A DNA stretch of 64,000 bases from Ahaetulla prasina (taxonomy: Eukaryota; Chordata; Lepidosauria; Squamata; Colubridae). The position numbers and the translations under genes are program-made. The DNA is taken from assembly GCF_028640845.1 (NCBI RefSeq), contig NC_080539.1, positions 365,199,233-365,263,232 on the forward strand. Direction: 5' to 3'. The notes beneath the pieces are model-generated. The model was not told where the DNA came from. It worked only from the letters and a program-made list of their open reading frames with translations, and searched no databases. Positions 1 through 9,355 of the stretch are shown here, piece by piece; position 1 is the stretch's first letter, and each line of letters begins with the position of its first letter.

Positions 1-482
1 GCTTCCGAACACGGAGGAATGTCCTAGTATGCCTCCCGGCCCCAGCCCTGGCTCCATGCCCAGACAGGCTGAAGAGGAGGAAGTATCTCCAGCCCCCAGC
101 TCTGGCTCCATGCCCAGGCAAACGGAGCAACTAGACCCCTCCCCCTCCTCCACAGCATGTGAGCCTGAGGGAGGTCAATTGCCAACAGCTGCAGACTGGA
201 GCGACCCTCGCTTCAGAAGAATTGATAGGCGGAGGCAACAGAAGGAAGAGAGGGGCAGGCCTGGATAAGTGCTGAGTCATGGAGCCACACTCCATGGCCT
301 ATATAAAGGACCTGCTTTCTGGCATTCTCTGAGTCAGGCAAAGTCTAAACATATCTTGCTGAAGTCACTTGCTGGTCTCCTGCCTGCCCTGAGGACTTTG
401 CTAGGACTTTGGCAGAGCTGCAGAGGCACACCTGATTCGGATTTCCCTGACCCGGCCGTCAGCGGAGGAGTGGGACACGACA
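1..482 (+). mobile_element. LTR (family 1), left end cut by window
   Basis: Matches the LTRs at 36071-36592 (+), 7902-8475 (-) and 41288-41813 (-). About 50 bases of the 5' end lie before position 1. It contains the in-frame 39-bp repeat coding for GSMPRQ-type units (29-268), a TATATAAAGG box near 299-308, and the conserved terminus GGGACACGACA at 472-482. Whether this is a solo LTR or a 5' LTR cannot be decided, because the left target duplication is outside the window. The next bases (483 onward) do not look like a clear primer-binding site. Confidence 0.8.
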
Positions 483-716
483 GATCCCGCTGCAAACCGG
501 CAGTAAAGATAAGTAGAACCCATCCCTGGAGCAGACTGTTTCCCAAACAAAGAGATGGCACTGGATTAGCGGGTGGATGCGGGTGGCCCAGAGGGAGAAA
601 GGAGGATTTTATCTATGTGGTTTTTCTCATTAAAGGTCAGAGCTGGCTTTGCTTTCTAGTGTGCCCGTATGGATCAATCAGTAAAGTTATACTCTTGGTA
701 TAATAATGTCCTAGGA

Positions 717-1196
717 CAGGGATGGTTAACCTTTTTGCCATCGTGTGCCAGGAGGATGGGGGGGGGGCAGGGGGGATCACACATGCGTGTGCCCACACCC
801 ATAATTCTATGCCCCCAGCCCCCGCGCATGCATGCATGACTCTCCCCTCCCCCCCGACTCCTAGAGAGGCTCTGGAGGCTGGGGACAGCAAAAAACGTCA
901 CTTCCTATCCAACTGGAAGTTGGTAAATGGGCCGTTTCTGGCCTCCAGAGGGCCTCCAGGGGGATAGGGAAGACCGTTTTCCACCCCCCCGACTCCTAGA
1001 GAGGCTCTGGGGCCAAGTGAGAGAGAAAAACAGGCCTTCCCCACCACCACTCAGGTCCTCTGGAGGCAGGAAACAGCCTGTTTCTCTACTTCTGGTGGGC
1101 CCAAAGGCCCGAAAATCAGGGAGCTGAGTTCGCATGCCCACTGATATGGCTACGCGTGCCACTTGTCGCACGCATGCCATAGGTTCGCCATGACGG
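717..1196. mobile_element. hG hAT MITE with exact TSD TCCTAGGA
   Basis: Non-coding, GC-rich element of 480 bp with inverted ends of the type CAGTGATGGCGAACC / GGTTCGCCATCACTG (here diverged). It is flanked by an exact 8-bp duplication TCCTAGGA (709-716 and 1197-1204), the hAT hallmark. The interior is purely repetitive with CACACCCATAATT, CTAGAGAGGCTCTGG and long G/C runs. Small ORFs here are not genes. Confidence 0.9.
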
Positions 1197-1204
1197 TCCT
1201 AGGA

Positions 1205-1762
1205 TTTTCTTTTTCTGCATATGCCAGTGGGACGGTTGATAGAGAAAGTGCTAAGGATCTATGGCTGTCCCAGGATATGTGCCGCTATTTTAGGGAATCT
1301 CCCAAGGGTGGGGAATTTAAATGTGTTGGCCATGTTTGTAGGCTGAATCATTTGTGCGTACTCACAAGAGGTGGGGGAATGTGGTAAACCACAAAGCATC
1401 CCTTAGCCCTCCCTCCTGGGAATCCAGACTACATTCCGCTACAGTCTTGTCAATTATTATTTTTTGTCATTGTTATTAGTAGATCCCCAAGGTATTTTAT
1501 GGGTTCACCAAAAGTAAACTATGAACAAACAAACCATTTTATGGATGAATGCGTTATTGAACCAATAACCTGAACCAATAAGGAAGCCTGGTAGAAGAGA
1601 TTATCTCTTTTTGTCATAACTGGCAAAACTTTCTTGGCTTTGAAAGTGATCAAAGCAAGTCTTCATTTGAATGAGGGTTTGTGCTCCAACCTATCACTAT
1701 GTAGGTTTTCAGGAACGATAATAGTGAAAGAAGACACCTCACGTCCCTTCCTAACTACTTAC
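1205..1762. other. Intergenic-side intron, unresolved
   Basis: About 560 bp downstream of the 1763-1879 exon on the gene strand. I see no exon here. Around 1365-1400 a purine-rich tract (gaggtgggggaa) runs into TGTGGTAAACCACA, which resembles a polypurine tract followed by an LTR start, but no partner LTR is visible. The rest is A/T-rich unique sequence. Confidence 0.4.
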
Positions 1763-1879
1763 ATTTCCTTCGGTGTTACTGCCATACGGGCACGGACCAG
1801 GTCCAGGGGGTACGTCAACATGGCAGCTGTGATCCCTGCCATAGAGCCTGCGATGAATCTGGGCAGAGGGGTGAGCGCA
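1763..1879 (-). CDS. SLC25A42: SLC25A42 coding exon (fourth junction onward; second carrier repeat)
   Basis: Encodes residues 131 (last base) to 170 (first two bases) of the mitochondrial coenzyme A/ADP exchanger, an inner-membrane carrier. Acceptor TTTTAG precedes 1879 and donor GTAAGT is the complement of 1757-1762. The exon holds transmembrane helix 3 of the carrier fold, with the second signature motif P-L-D-L-V-R (residues 155-160) followed by [10 protein letters not shown], which is characteristic of this family member rather than of carriers in general. The phase-2 start joins the previous exon as Asn131. The ATG-TAA seen at its end is the donor (AT|GTAAGT), not a stop. The next exon is left of the window. 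hG MITEs in the same orientation lie on both sides (717-1196 and 2304-2803). Confidence 0.97.
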
Positions 1880-1936
1880 CTAAAACAAAAGTAATATTTG
1901 AAAAGGAGAATTTCTTTGGTTATTGGCCAACTACCT

Positions 1937-2178
1937 TGTTTCCCCGAAAATAGCACCCAACCAGAAAATAAGTCCTAGCATGACTTTTCAGGCTCCTCAT
2001 AATATAAGCCCTACCCACCCACCCCCAAAAATAAGCCCCAGTTAAGACTGTCAGCCAAATGGATGCATTTAGTACCGTATTTCCCCCAAATAAGACCTAA
2101 CCAGAAAATAAGCCCTAATGCGTCTTTTGGAGCAAAAATTTAATATAAGAACCTGTCTTATTTTCGGGGAAACATGGT
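1937..2178. mobile_element. CCGTATTTCCCC-type TA-flanked MITEs (two fragments)
   Basis: 2083-2178 begins ta-CCGTATTTCCCCCAAATAAG and ends CTTATTTTCGGGGAAACATGG-ta, an inverted pair flanked by TA. The segment 1937-2060 holds a related truncated copy (TTTCCCCGAAAATAG...). It resembles the longer elements at 41986 and 48663 in having CCGTAT ends next to TA, so a Tc1/mariner-type mechanism is plausible but not shown. Confidence 0.7.
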
Positions 2179-2303
2179 AGATCCTAAACACCACACAGAC
2201 TGGGCAAAAAAGCTTCCAAACTGAACACTGTTCATTCCAAAACTCTGGCTGTGTTCCCTCGCCACAAAAATACAGTTGGCAGGATTCATACATCAGGCTA
2301 AAC

Positions 2304-2803
2304 CAGTGATGGCTAACCTTTTTGCCATCGCGTGCCAAAGCAGAGGCGGGGGGGGGGGGTGTCACGCATGCGTGTGCCCACACCCATAATTCTATGCCCC
2401 CGGCCCCCGCACATGCATGTGTGACTGCCCCCTCCTCCCCGATTCCTAGAGAGGCTCCAGAGACTCCTAGAGAGGCTCTGGAGGCCGGGGACAGCAAAAA
2501 ATGTCACTTCCTGTCCAACCGGAAGTTGGTAAACGGGCTGTTTCTGACCTCTGGAGGGCCTCCAGGAGGATGGGGAAGGCCGTTTTCCGCCCCCCCAACT
2601 CCTAGAGAGGCTCTGGAGCCAGGTGAGAGAGAAAAACGAGCCTTCCCTACCACCACCCAGGCCCTCTGGAGGCAGGAAACAGCCTGTTTCCCTACTTCTG
2701 GTGGGCACAGAAGGCCGAAAATCAGAGAGCTGAGCTCACGGTGCCCACTGATATGGCTACACGTGCCACCTGTGTAACAGTTGCCATAGGTTTGCCATCA
2801 TGG
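2304..2803. mobile_element. hG hAT MITE with exact TSD GGCTAAAC
   Basis: 500-bp relative of 717-1196 in the same orientation. The 8-bp duplication GGCTAAAC is exact (2296-2303 and 2804-2811). It contains the same CTAGAGAGGCTCTGG blocks and a poly-G run (2348-2360). It lies in the intron between the exons at 3053 and 1763. Confidence 0.92.
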
Positions 2804-3052
2804 GGCTAAACAATGAATCAAGATTTATAAACCACAAAGACCCAAGTCCAGCCCTCTCTGAAGTTTGCTGCCAGTTACCTGGCACAGCTTTGCCTTGTGA
2901 GTAGTTCAGATTCTTGTGTATGAAGTAAAATCTGAACTCTTGAATACTCCTGATTCCTGACTTCCTCCCCCTGATAATATCTTCCCCACATGCTCAGGTT
3001 GAGACTTTTAAGGGCTGAGATTGAGTAGGACTGAGGCCCTATAGCAACTTAC

Positions 3053-3219
3053 TTTCCCTGGAAGCCATAGTAGCTGCCCAAAAGCTGCTTATATTCCTCA
3101 TGTGCGCAGAACTGGATGGCAGCGTAGGGTACCACCCGAACCATGGTGGCTGAGTTGCCTCGCCATAGGCTGAAGAAGCCTTCCCTGAGGTAGGTACGAT
3201 AGATCAGCCGGTAGGCCTC
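3053..3219 (-). CDS. SLC25A42: SLC25A42 coding exon (first carrier repeat)
   Basis: 167 bp encoding residues 76-130 plus two bases of Asn131. The acceptor is CTATCCAG before 3219; the donor GTAAGTTGC is the complement of 3044-3052. It contains the matrix-helix motif [10 protein letters not shown] (the carrier-wide [DE]Gxxxx[WY][KR]G pattern), then [15 protein letters not shown], typical of transmembrane helix 2, and the HEEYK segment that ends repeat 1. Almost every residue can be aligned with the human protein over this exon, with conservative changes only. Codons are clean and uninterrupted, so this looks like an active gene, not a pseudogene. Confidence 0.98.
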
Positions 3220-3629
3220 CTGGATAGAAGAGGAGCTGGATTAGGTGTGGCACAGTTGAAATGCAAAGGAGCTGTGAACTTTTTCAGAGGGAATTTAGGA
3301 GAGGAAAGGTTGGGGCTACGGCAGGCAGGACGTAGGACGTTTTCAGATTAAACTCACTGGTGTCACCTCAAAATGTTGTTCCTCTTGATCCCAACCAAAC
3401 TCCCACAGAATGGGTGGGTATCTGCCTTTCTTTCATTGATGGCAATATATGGGAAGTCCCCAGATGATGCAGAAACTGCAACAAGACTGTTGGACCATGG
3501 TAAGCCCAGAAAAGCAGATGCCAAGACTGAGGGAACTTTCAGAAGAAACTTGCTCCAGGAAAGAACATGTATCTGCTGCTCCTTCTTGCCCACAGTTCTC
3601 AGGAAGACGGAGAAGGAGACGCTTGGACT
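3220..3629. other. Intron, no feature recognised
   Basis: Roughly 410 bp of unique intron sequence between the exon acceptor and an L2 fragment. The overlapping open frames of about 110-150 codons on both strands are partly L2 read-through and show no recognisable protein. Confidence 0.5.
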
Positions 3630-4310
3630 ACTGCAATGCTCTCTACATGGGGCTCCCCTTGAAAAGCACCCGGAGACTCCAGTTAGTCCAGAATGCGGCT
3701 GCGCAGGTGATTGAAGGAGCAGTTCGGAGCTCCCATGTAACACCCATCCTGCACAGATGCACTGGCTGCCTGTTGTCTTCCGGGTGCGCTTCAAGGTATT
3801 GGTGAGCACCTTCAAAGCGCTCCATGGCTTAGGACCGGGATATTTACGGGACCGTCTACTGCCATCTTCTATCTCCCAGCGACCGGTGCGTTCTCACAGA
3901 GAGGGACTCCTTAGGGTGCCGTCAGCCAAGCAATGTCGACTGGCGGCCTCCAGGGGAAGAGCCTTCTCTGTGGGGGCTCCTACCCTGTGGAACGAACTTC
4001 CCCCTGGACTTCGACAACTACCAAACCTTCGGACCTTTCGCCGCGAACTTAAAACTTATTTATTTCGTCTTGCTGGACTGGCTTGAATTTTTTAAAATTT
4101 TTAATTGATTTTATGGGTTTAAATTTTTATTAATTTTACAGGGTTGATATTGTATTTTAAATGGGGCCAATTGAATAAGTTTTTTAATGTTTGTTTTTAG
4201 CATTGTATGTGTTGTTTTTTTGTATTTTATTGTGGCTGTAAACCGCCCTAAGTCCTTCGGGAGAAGGGCAGTATACAAATTAAAATATTATTATTATTAT
4301 TATTATTATT
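3630..4310 (+). mobile_element. L2-type LINE, 3' end
   Basis: 3'-terminal part of an L2-clade reverse transcriptase ORF. Recognisable blocks are LDYCNALYMGLPLKS, HWLPVVFRVRFKVL, FKALHGLGPGYL and the terminal LWNELPPGLRQLP...FRRELKTYLF. The frame shifts near 3750. The 3' UTR ends with CCGCCCTAAGTCCTTCGGGA and a hairpin-like AGGGCAGTATACAAAT, then an (ATT)n tail. Confidence 0.9.
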
Positions 4311-4600
4311 AAGGAGGAGGAGGAGGAGAAGGAAGAGAAGAAGGAGGAGGAAGAGAAGGAGAAGGAGGAGAAGGAAGAGAAGAAGTAAGAGAAGGAGGAG
4401 GAAGAGAAAAAGGAGGAGAAGGAGGAGGAGGAGGAAGAGAAGAAAGAGGAGGAGGAAGAGGAGGAGGAGGAGGAGGAGGAGAAGGAAAAGAAGGAAGAGA
4501 AGAAGAAAAATATCTGAATAAGTATTCCTTTAAGCCATGGGGGGGGGGAGAGAGAGGGAGGGAGGGAGAGAGAAAGAGAGAGAGAGAGGAGGGAGAGAGA
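4311..4600. repeat. Purine-rich (GGA/GAA)n and (GA)n tract
   Basis: About 200 bp of almost pure purine on the plus strand (GGAGGA/GAAGAA), then a short non-repetitive gap and a (GAGA/GGGA)n block. It starts at the poly-ATT tail of the L2 copy. The long serine-rich and proline-rich frames of the other strand are repeat artefacts. Confidence 0.95.
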
Positions 4601-4910
4601 AGCAGGATAGTAGAACCCAGTGTCAGAGTCCAGCAGAAATATTGGGAACCATTGGGTTCCTTTCTTTTGATGGAGGAGAGGCAACTAAACGAGAAGGAAA
4701 GATTTTTGCCCCTAGCCCCCTCAGATGCTACTATAGGATAAGTCAATGTCACATCCAACTATCTGGCTCCTTACACAGAGCAAAGATTACTTTTTCTCTG
4801 TGTTGGAGTTAGCAACCAGCTACACAGTCTCCTTACGAGGGCTGAATTCCTCTTTTAATGTCTATTCTTTTGCTGGAATTTTGCCCCAGGGTTTTACTTC
4901 AACTGGCACA
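4601..4910. other. Intron, no feature recognised
   Basis: About 310 bp of unique intron sequence with no exon, repeat match or structure that I can identify. Confidence 0.5.
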
Positions 4911-5135
4911 TAGCAATAGCACCTAGACTTATATATCGTTTCCCAGTGCTTTACAGCCCTCTCTAAGGAGTTTACAGAGTCAGCCTCTTGCCCTCAACAA
5001 ACTGGGTCCTCATTTTACCCACCTTGGAAGGATGGAAGGCTGAGTCAACCTTGAGCCAGTCAGATTCGAACTGTCAAAGTACAGGCAGCCTGCAGTCAGC
5101 AGAAGTAGCCTGTAGGACAGCTTTCTAACCACTTA
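4911..5135 (-). mobile_element. tRNA-derived SINE with (CTATTG)n tail
   Basis: On the minus strand the head carries a B-box-like CAGTTCGAATCTGAC, then GTTGACTCAGCCTTCCATCC, GGTAAAATGAGGACCC, and ends in GTGCTATTGCTATG. It is a sibling of 22629-22850 (+). Both share the central GACTCAGCCTTCCATCC...AAAATGAGGACCC core with SINE-B but have a different 3' end. Confidence 0.8.
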
Positions 5136-5326
5136 CATGGCACATACATGCGCCTACTGTTTAAAAGTAGCTGTTTTGACTAATTTTCATTGGCTCTTAA
5201 GAGACTAGGAGGAGGGGCAAGGGAGAGGGGTGTTAAGGTGAGCAATCTATGGGAGTAATTCAGTGAAATTAATCCTTCCGTCAACCTGCAATCAAGCTTA
5301 GAAAAGAGAAGGATGTTTCACCTTAC

Positions 5327-5352
5327 CTTAGCAGAAAATCTATTTGACGACA
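5327..5352 (-). CDS. SLC25A42: SLC25A42 26-nt coding microexon
   Basis: Encodes the last two bases of Val67 and residues 68-75 (SSNRFSAK), the loop after transmembrane helix 1 of the carrier. The acceptor GTTTTCAG is the complement of 5353-5360 and the donor GTAAGG the complement of 5321-5326. Removing it would break the reading frame between the exons at 8823 and 3219, and including it restores the family sequence FQVSSxRFSAKEA. It is too short to appear as an ORF and was found by following the phase. Confidence 0.95.
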
Positions 5353-5552
5353 CTGAAAACAGAAAAAAAAAGAACACACATCAGCACTGCAACTAAGAAA
5401 TCTATGGGCTATCTTTCCATGCCACAACCCAGCATCTTTGCACTCAGTCAGTCTCTGGTTTCGAACACCCCAACCAAAGAAGGCTGCCTTTGCGAATTGG
5501 GATCAAATGTCTCAACAGGACCACATTAGCCTGGAGGGAGGTATGGTGTAGG

Positions 5553-5675
5553 CCAGTGTTTCCCAACCTTGACAACTTTAATACGGGTGGAGTTCAACTG
5601 CCAGAATGCTGGCTGGGGAAGTCTGAGAACTGAAGTCCACACATCTTAAAAGTTACCAAGATTGAGAAACAGTGG
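5553..5675. mobile_element. Degenerate hP-type hAT MITE
   Basis: Starts near CAGTGTTTCCCAACCTTGACAAC and ends ACCAAGATTGAGAAACAGTG, with the CTTCAACT/GAACTGAAGTCC core inside. The arms are inverted, diverged copies. It directly abuts the next element. Confidence 0.75.
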
Positions 5676-5944
5676 TGGGATGCTGCCGGTTTAACAACTG
5701 GTTCAGTGATCACGCGTGCACAGTTTTACAAATACTAACCTTCTGTGTTACCACTTGGGAGTAACACAGCTGAGACGCGGCAATCCGCTCTGCCGTGCCA
5801 ATCAGCTGAGAAGATAAAGATAAGTAAAGCGCAGGGGCAGGCGGGCCAACCTGATCATCGGAGCAAACTGGTTCACTCCCAGCTGATCGTTGGAGCTACC
5901 GTTTCGCCCGAAGCTGTTTGAACCAGTAGAATCCCACCCCCGTT
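5672..5944. mobile_element. hR-like hAT MITE
   Basis: Begins CAGTGGTGGGATGCTGCCGG and ends AGTAGAATCCCACCCCCGTTG. The interior has GGTTTAACAACTGGTTC and its inverse. This is a relative of the hR family (39573, 49440). The target duplication is unclear. Confidence 0.65.
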
Positions 5945-6261
5945 GAGAAACATTGGGGTAGGCTGCAATAAGTCCCAGTCTTTAGCCCTGTGCTCTTCAA
6001 CATTTTTATTACAAGCAAAGATGAGACAATGGAGGGACATGTTTATCAATGACAGGAGGAATTCAGATTTGTCTCTGTTCTACATTAATCAGAATCCCAC
6101 CTCAAACAGTATGTCCAACTCTGGTTTCCATATTTTAAGGAGGAGTCAGACAACTAGAACAGACTAGAACAGAATAGAAGAGATCAAAACTATAGTCTCT
6201 ACTCAAAATCCCAAAAACTTCAACCAAAAACTATCTACTATTGACCTCACCCCATTCCTAA

Positions 6262-6456
6262 GAGGACTATAAGAGGCATGCATAAGAGCACAAAAGTGCC
6301 TACCGTTCCTGTCCTATTGTTCCCTTTCATTATATCAAATTAATATAGTTGTTGCATACTTTTGCTTATATATATGTTTTTCTTTTTATGATGTGTTGTT
6401 GTTTTATATCGATGTTTACGTATACTGTCGTGACAAAATAAAATAAATAAATAAAT
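6262..6456 (+). mobile_element. LINE 3' UTR fragment with (AAATA)n tail
   Basis: The 195-bp segment GAGGACTATAAGAGGCATGCATAAGAGC...TGTCGTGACAAAATAAAATAAATA matches, in the opposite direction, the start of the insert at 12596-13542 and the end of 55805-56425. It is the 3' terminus of an unnamed jockey-type LINE. Confidence 0.75.
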
Positions 6457-6737
6457 AATTTTAAAAAACCAAAGTCCTGCAAATAGATTGAAGGAAGTGA
6501 GAATGTTTAGTCTTAAGAGGACATTCTTCAAATCCCTAGAAGGATGTCATTTACTACTTCTGTACCATCCCACAATGCAGGTTAGTGATTGATCGATTGA
6601 AGTTATAGGAAAGAAAGTTTTATCTGAATATTAGAAAAAAGAAATCAAAGAAGTGTATGATCTAAAGAAGACTATGAATTATAAACTATCACTGCATGTC
6701 CAAAATAACAAGAAACATTATTAGATATGCTCTAAAG

Positions 6738-6815
6738 CAGGGAAGCCATGCTGGCTCAGGAATTCTGGGAGATGAAGTCCACAAATCATAAAGGGGCCAT
6801 GGTTCCCCACCTCGG
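6738..6815. mobile_element. Short hAT MITE with exact TSD CTCTAAAG
   Basis: 78-bp derivative (CAGGGAAGCC...GGTTCCCCACCTCG) flanked by exact CTCTAAAG copies at 6730-6737 and 6816-6823. It retains the GGAATTCTGGGAGATGAAGTCCACAA core of the hP group. Confidence 0.85.
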
Positions 6816-6823
6816 CTCTAAAG

Positions 6824-7189
6824 CATTTGAATGAAGAATCTGACTATGCTGGCCTTGCTTCCACAAACCCTTATACCTCAAATCTTCTTATTCCTGGATC
6901 ATCAAAGGCCTTCTGCAAAGATGGTTGAACAAACTAATTACAAATTAACCAGGATTAAAAAAAAAAGCATGCAGTCTTTCCAAATCCAGCCATTTTGTTT
7001 CATTATCAAGCCAGACTTTAAAGGCAGCAGTCAAATCTGGCTTCCAAGCTGGTTAGAGCAACGACAAGCCAGGAATAATTGTTTGTCCAAATTTGGGTCC
7101 GTGCAGATCTACAGATTCTAAATCCCAGAATTCCTCAACCACCAAGCTACCACTGAGAGTTCTGGGAATCGAAGTCCATGCAACTGTAT
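6824..7189. other. Intron, remnants of hP-type repeat only
   Basis: Unique intron sequence. From about 7108 the AATCCCAGAATTCC and GTTCTGGGAATCGAAGTCC blocks show an old hP-type remnant. No exon was found. Confidence 0.5.
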
Positions 7190-7310
7190 CAGTGTTTTTT
7201 TCAAACTTGGCAACGTTAAGATGGGTGGACTTCCAACTCCCAGAATTCCCCGGCCAGCATGATGAGTTGAGATCCACCCATCTTAAAGTTGTCAAATTTG
7301 AAAAACACTG
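7190..7310. mobile_element. hP-type hAT MITE (first of three in series)
   Basis: 121-bp inverted-repeat element CAGTGTTTTTTTCAAACTTGG...TCAAATTTGAAAAACACTG. Only 8 bases (ATATAGAG) separate it from the next element. A convincing own target duplication is not seen. Confidence 0.8.
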
Positions 7311-7318
7311 ATATAGAG

Positions 7319-7646
7319 CAGGGGTGTCAAACTTGATTTCATTGACGGCCACGGCAAGGTTGTGTTTGACCTCAGGGGGCCAGGGTGGGTGTGTCCAGCT
7401 TGATGTCACTCATGTCGAGGGTGCCTGTGGTGGCCCGAGCGCTCTGTCAGCGAAAACGGGCTCCCGAGCTCTGTTTTCGGCTGCAACAGCCTCCTGCAAT
7501 CCTCTGACAGGGAAAATGGAGCTCCATTTTCCCCGGCAGAGGCACCACTGGCCGGTCCTTCACTGTTTCCAGGGCGGTCCTGTGGGCCATATCCAAGCAT
7601 CCCGCAGGCCGAATCTGGCCCCTGGGCCTTGAGTTTGACACCCCTG
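7319..7646. mobile_element. hC hAT MITE (second in series), TSD ATATAGAG/ATCTAGAG
   Basis: 328 bp, starting CAGGGGTGTCAAACTTGATTTC and ending GAGTTTGACACCCCTG. Flanks are 7311-7318 and 7647-7654, matching 7 of 8 bases. The interior is GC-rich with CCCGAGCTCTGTTTTCGGC motifs. Confidence 0.88.
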
Positions 7647-7654
7647 ATCTAGAG

Positions 7655-8740
7655 CAGGGATCTCCAACCTTGGCAACTTTAAGCCTGGAGGACTTCAATT
7701 CCCAGAATTCCCCAGCCAGCGAAGCTGTATAGCTGTATCCGTATAGGGAATATGTAAAGCCAAGAATAGGGCTCCACCCGGACTAGATGGTCTACCCCGG
7801 TGAGGGGAACGGTAACAAGCATATATGGGTGTCAGGTGAAAGGTAGAGAGAAAAAGGACTACCCTGGGTGGATCGAGCATACGTGATAAGAACATGAGGG
7901 TTGTCGTGTCCCACTCCTCCGCTGACGGCCGGGTCAGGGAAATCCGAATCAGGCTTGCCTCTGCAGCTCTGCCAAAGTCCTAGCAAAGTCCTCAGAGCAG
8001 GCAAGAGACCAGAAAGTGACTTCAGCAAGATAAGTTCGACTTTGCCTGACTCAGAGAATGCCAGAAAGCAGATCCTTTATATAGGCCATGGGGTGTGGCT
8101 CCATGACTCAGCACTCATTAAGGCCTGCCCCTCCCTTCCTTCTGTTGCCTCCGCCTATCCAGTCTTCTGATGCGAGGGTCACTCCAATCAGCAGCTGTTG
8201 GAAATAAACCTTCCTCAGGCTCACATGCTGTGGAGGAGGGGGAGGGATCTAGCTGCTCCGTTTGCCTGGGCATGGAGCCACGGCTGGGGCCGGGGGGTGC
8301 TCCCTCCTCTGCAACCTGCTTGGGCATGGAGCCAGGGCTGGGACCGGGAGGTGCCCCCTCCTCTTCAGCTTGTCTGGGCATGGAGCCAGGACTGGGGCCG
8401 GGAGGCATACATTCCTCCGTGTTCGGGAGCAGATAAGAAGGCCCCGGCTGCTGTGAGAGCGGGCAAGACACAACAAGGGTGAATGTACCAATATAATGGG
8501 TGCGACCAAAGGCCTTGGAAAGAGCAAGTAGGGAGGGGTGGGAGGGCCATTGAGATGATCTTGAAGGTGTAACCAGCGGTCTTGGAAAGAGCATTAAGGG
8601 AGGGGTTACAATAAATGGACGTGAGAAGCGGGACTGTATGCTTTCAGTGGAAGGATAGAAGGAAGGATAGAGGAGCTGACTGGGGAATTCTGGGAATTGA
8701 AGCCCTCCAGGCTTAAAGTTGCCAAGATTGGAGACCCCTG
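7655..8740. mobile_element. Longer hP-type hAT element (third in series) carrying an LTR, TSD ATCTAGAG
   Basis: Ends CAGGGATCTCCAACCTTGGC / GCCAAGATTGGAGACCCCTG with an exact 8-bp duplication ATCTAGAG (7647-7654 and 8741-8748). About 500 bp of its own interior includes TCCACCCGGACTAGATGG and two GGTCTTGGAAAGAGCA-type copies. The rest is a solo LTR inserted at 7902-8475. It has no transposase frame, so it is non-autonomous. It lies immediately left of the 8823-8934 exon. Confidence 0.88.
7902..8475 (-). mobile_element. Solo LTR, family 1, TSD AGGGT
   Basis: 574 bp, TGTTGTGTCTTGCCCGC...GGGACACGACA on the minus strand, with an exact 5-bp duplication AGGGT (7897-7901 and 8476-8480). The U3 part has one open frame from its second base through three 39-bp coding-type repeats to a stop near 8118, including the block W-S-D-P-R-I-R-R. 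A TATATAAAGG box follows. The 5-bp duplication fits Ty3/Gypsy-type integration, but no internal region is present to classify it. Confidence 0.92.
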
Positions 8741-8822
8741 ATCTAGAGGAAGCTAGGATTGCTTCCATAAGTGAGAAGTATAGGCAGATTCCCCCATTTC
8801 TCCTTCCTACTCTCATGTCTAC

Positions 8823-8934
8823 CTTGGAAAATGATTTTCGTCCTGTCCAACGGTGCCACGGCGGTTTTGGCCACAGCGCCAGCCAATGCTCCAGACATCA
8901 AGGAGTTGATCACACTTTTTTTCTCTTCAGTACT
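8823..8934 (-). CDS. SLC25A42: SLC25A42 coding exon (transmembrane helix 1)
   Basis: 112 bp encoding residues 30-66 and the first base of codon 67. The acceptor GTTTCCAG is the complement of 8935-8942 and the donor GTAGAC the complement of 8817-8822. It carries the glycine-rich helix [11 protein letters not shown] and the first carrier signature P-L-D-R-T-K (residues 57-62), whose proline kinks helix 1 and whose charged residues form the matrix salt-bridge network. KIIFQ follows, as in human SLC25A42. Three bases of the donor (GTAGAC) are non-consensus at +4 and beyond, so it is somewhat weak. Confidence 0.97.
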
Positions 8935-9355
8935 CTGGAAACAAAAACCAGAACATGTTAAGAGATCGAATCATGCAAGGGAAAAAACACAGCAGGGGCT
9001 TTTTCTCTCGTAAGCAATGGTAGACAATTTTTTTTTCCAACGGAAGTAAGTGATAGGTTTCCTTTGCTTTTACGCTGGTAGGAGAACTTTATACAATATT
9101 TTCTAATGGGGATGCTTAATCATTTACACAAAGACTTCCCACTGGATTAATGAATTACAATGACACAGGCAGGGTTTGCTCAGCATGCTAAGCCACAAAA
9201 TACCTAATCAAGGGGAACCCAAACAAGCTTTGCATATGACATGAATGCAGCCAGTTAAGTCTTCAACTGACCTGAGTCTGGGTCTTCAGCAGGATTGGGT
9301 TGCACAAAAAAAAAAAAAAAAGCCAGAACAAACTCAGAGAGTCATTCATATAGAA
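8935..9355. other. Intron, no feature recognised
   Basis: About 420 bp of intron with a poly-A run at 9305-9321. No exon or named repeat was seen. Confidence 0.5.

Noticed and set aside
1759..1956. Reading the 1763-1879 exon as a complete 65-codon ORF ending in M-stop
   Set aside because: The apparent stop is the splice donor (AT|GTAAGT) and the first 25 or so codons are intron.
4280..4758. Long serine-, proline- and isoleucine-rich open frames on the minus strand
   Set aside because: They are translations of a (GGA/GAA)n purine tract and an (ATT)n LINE tail; stop-free by composition only.
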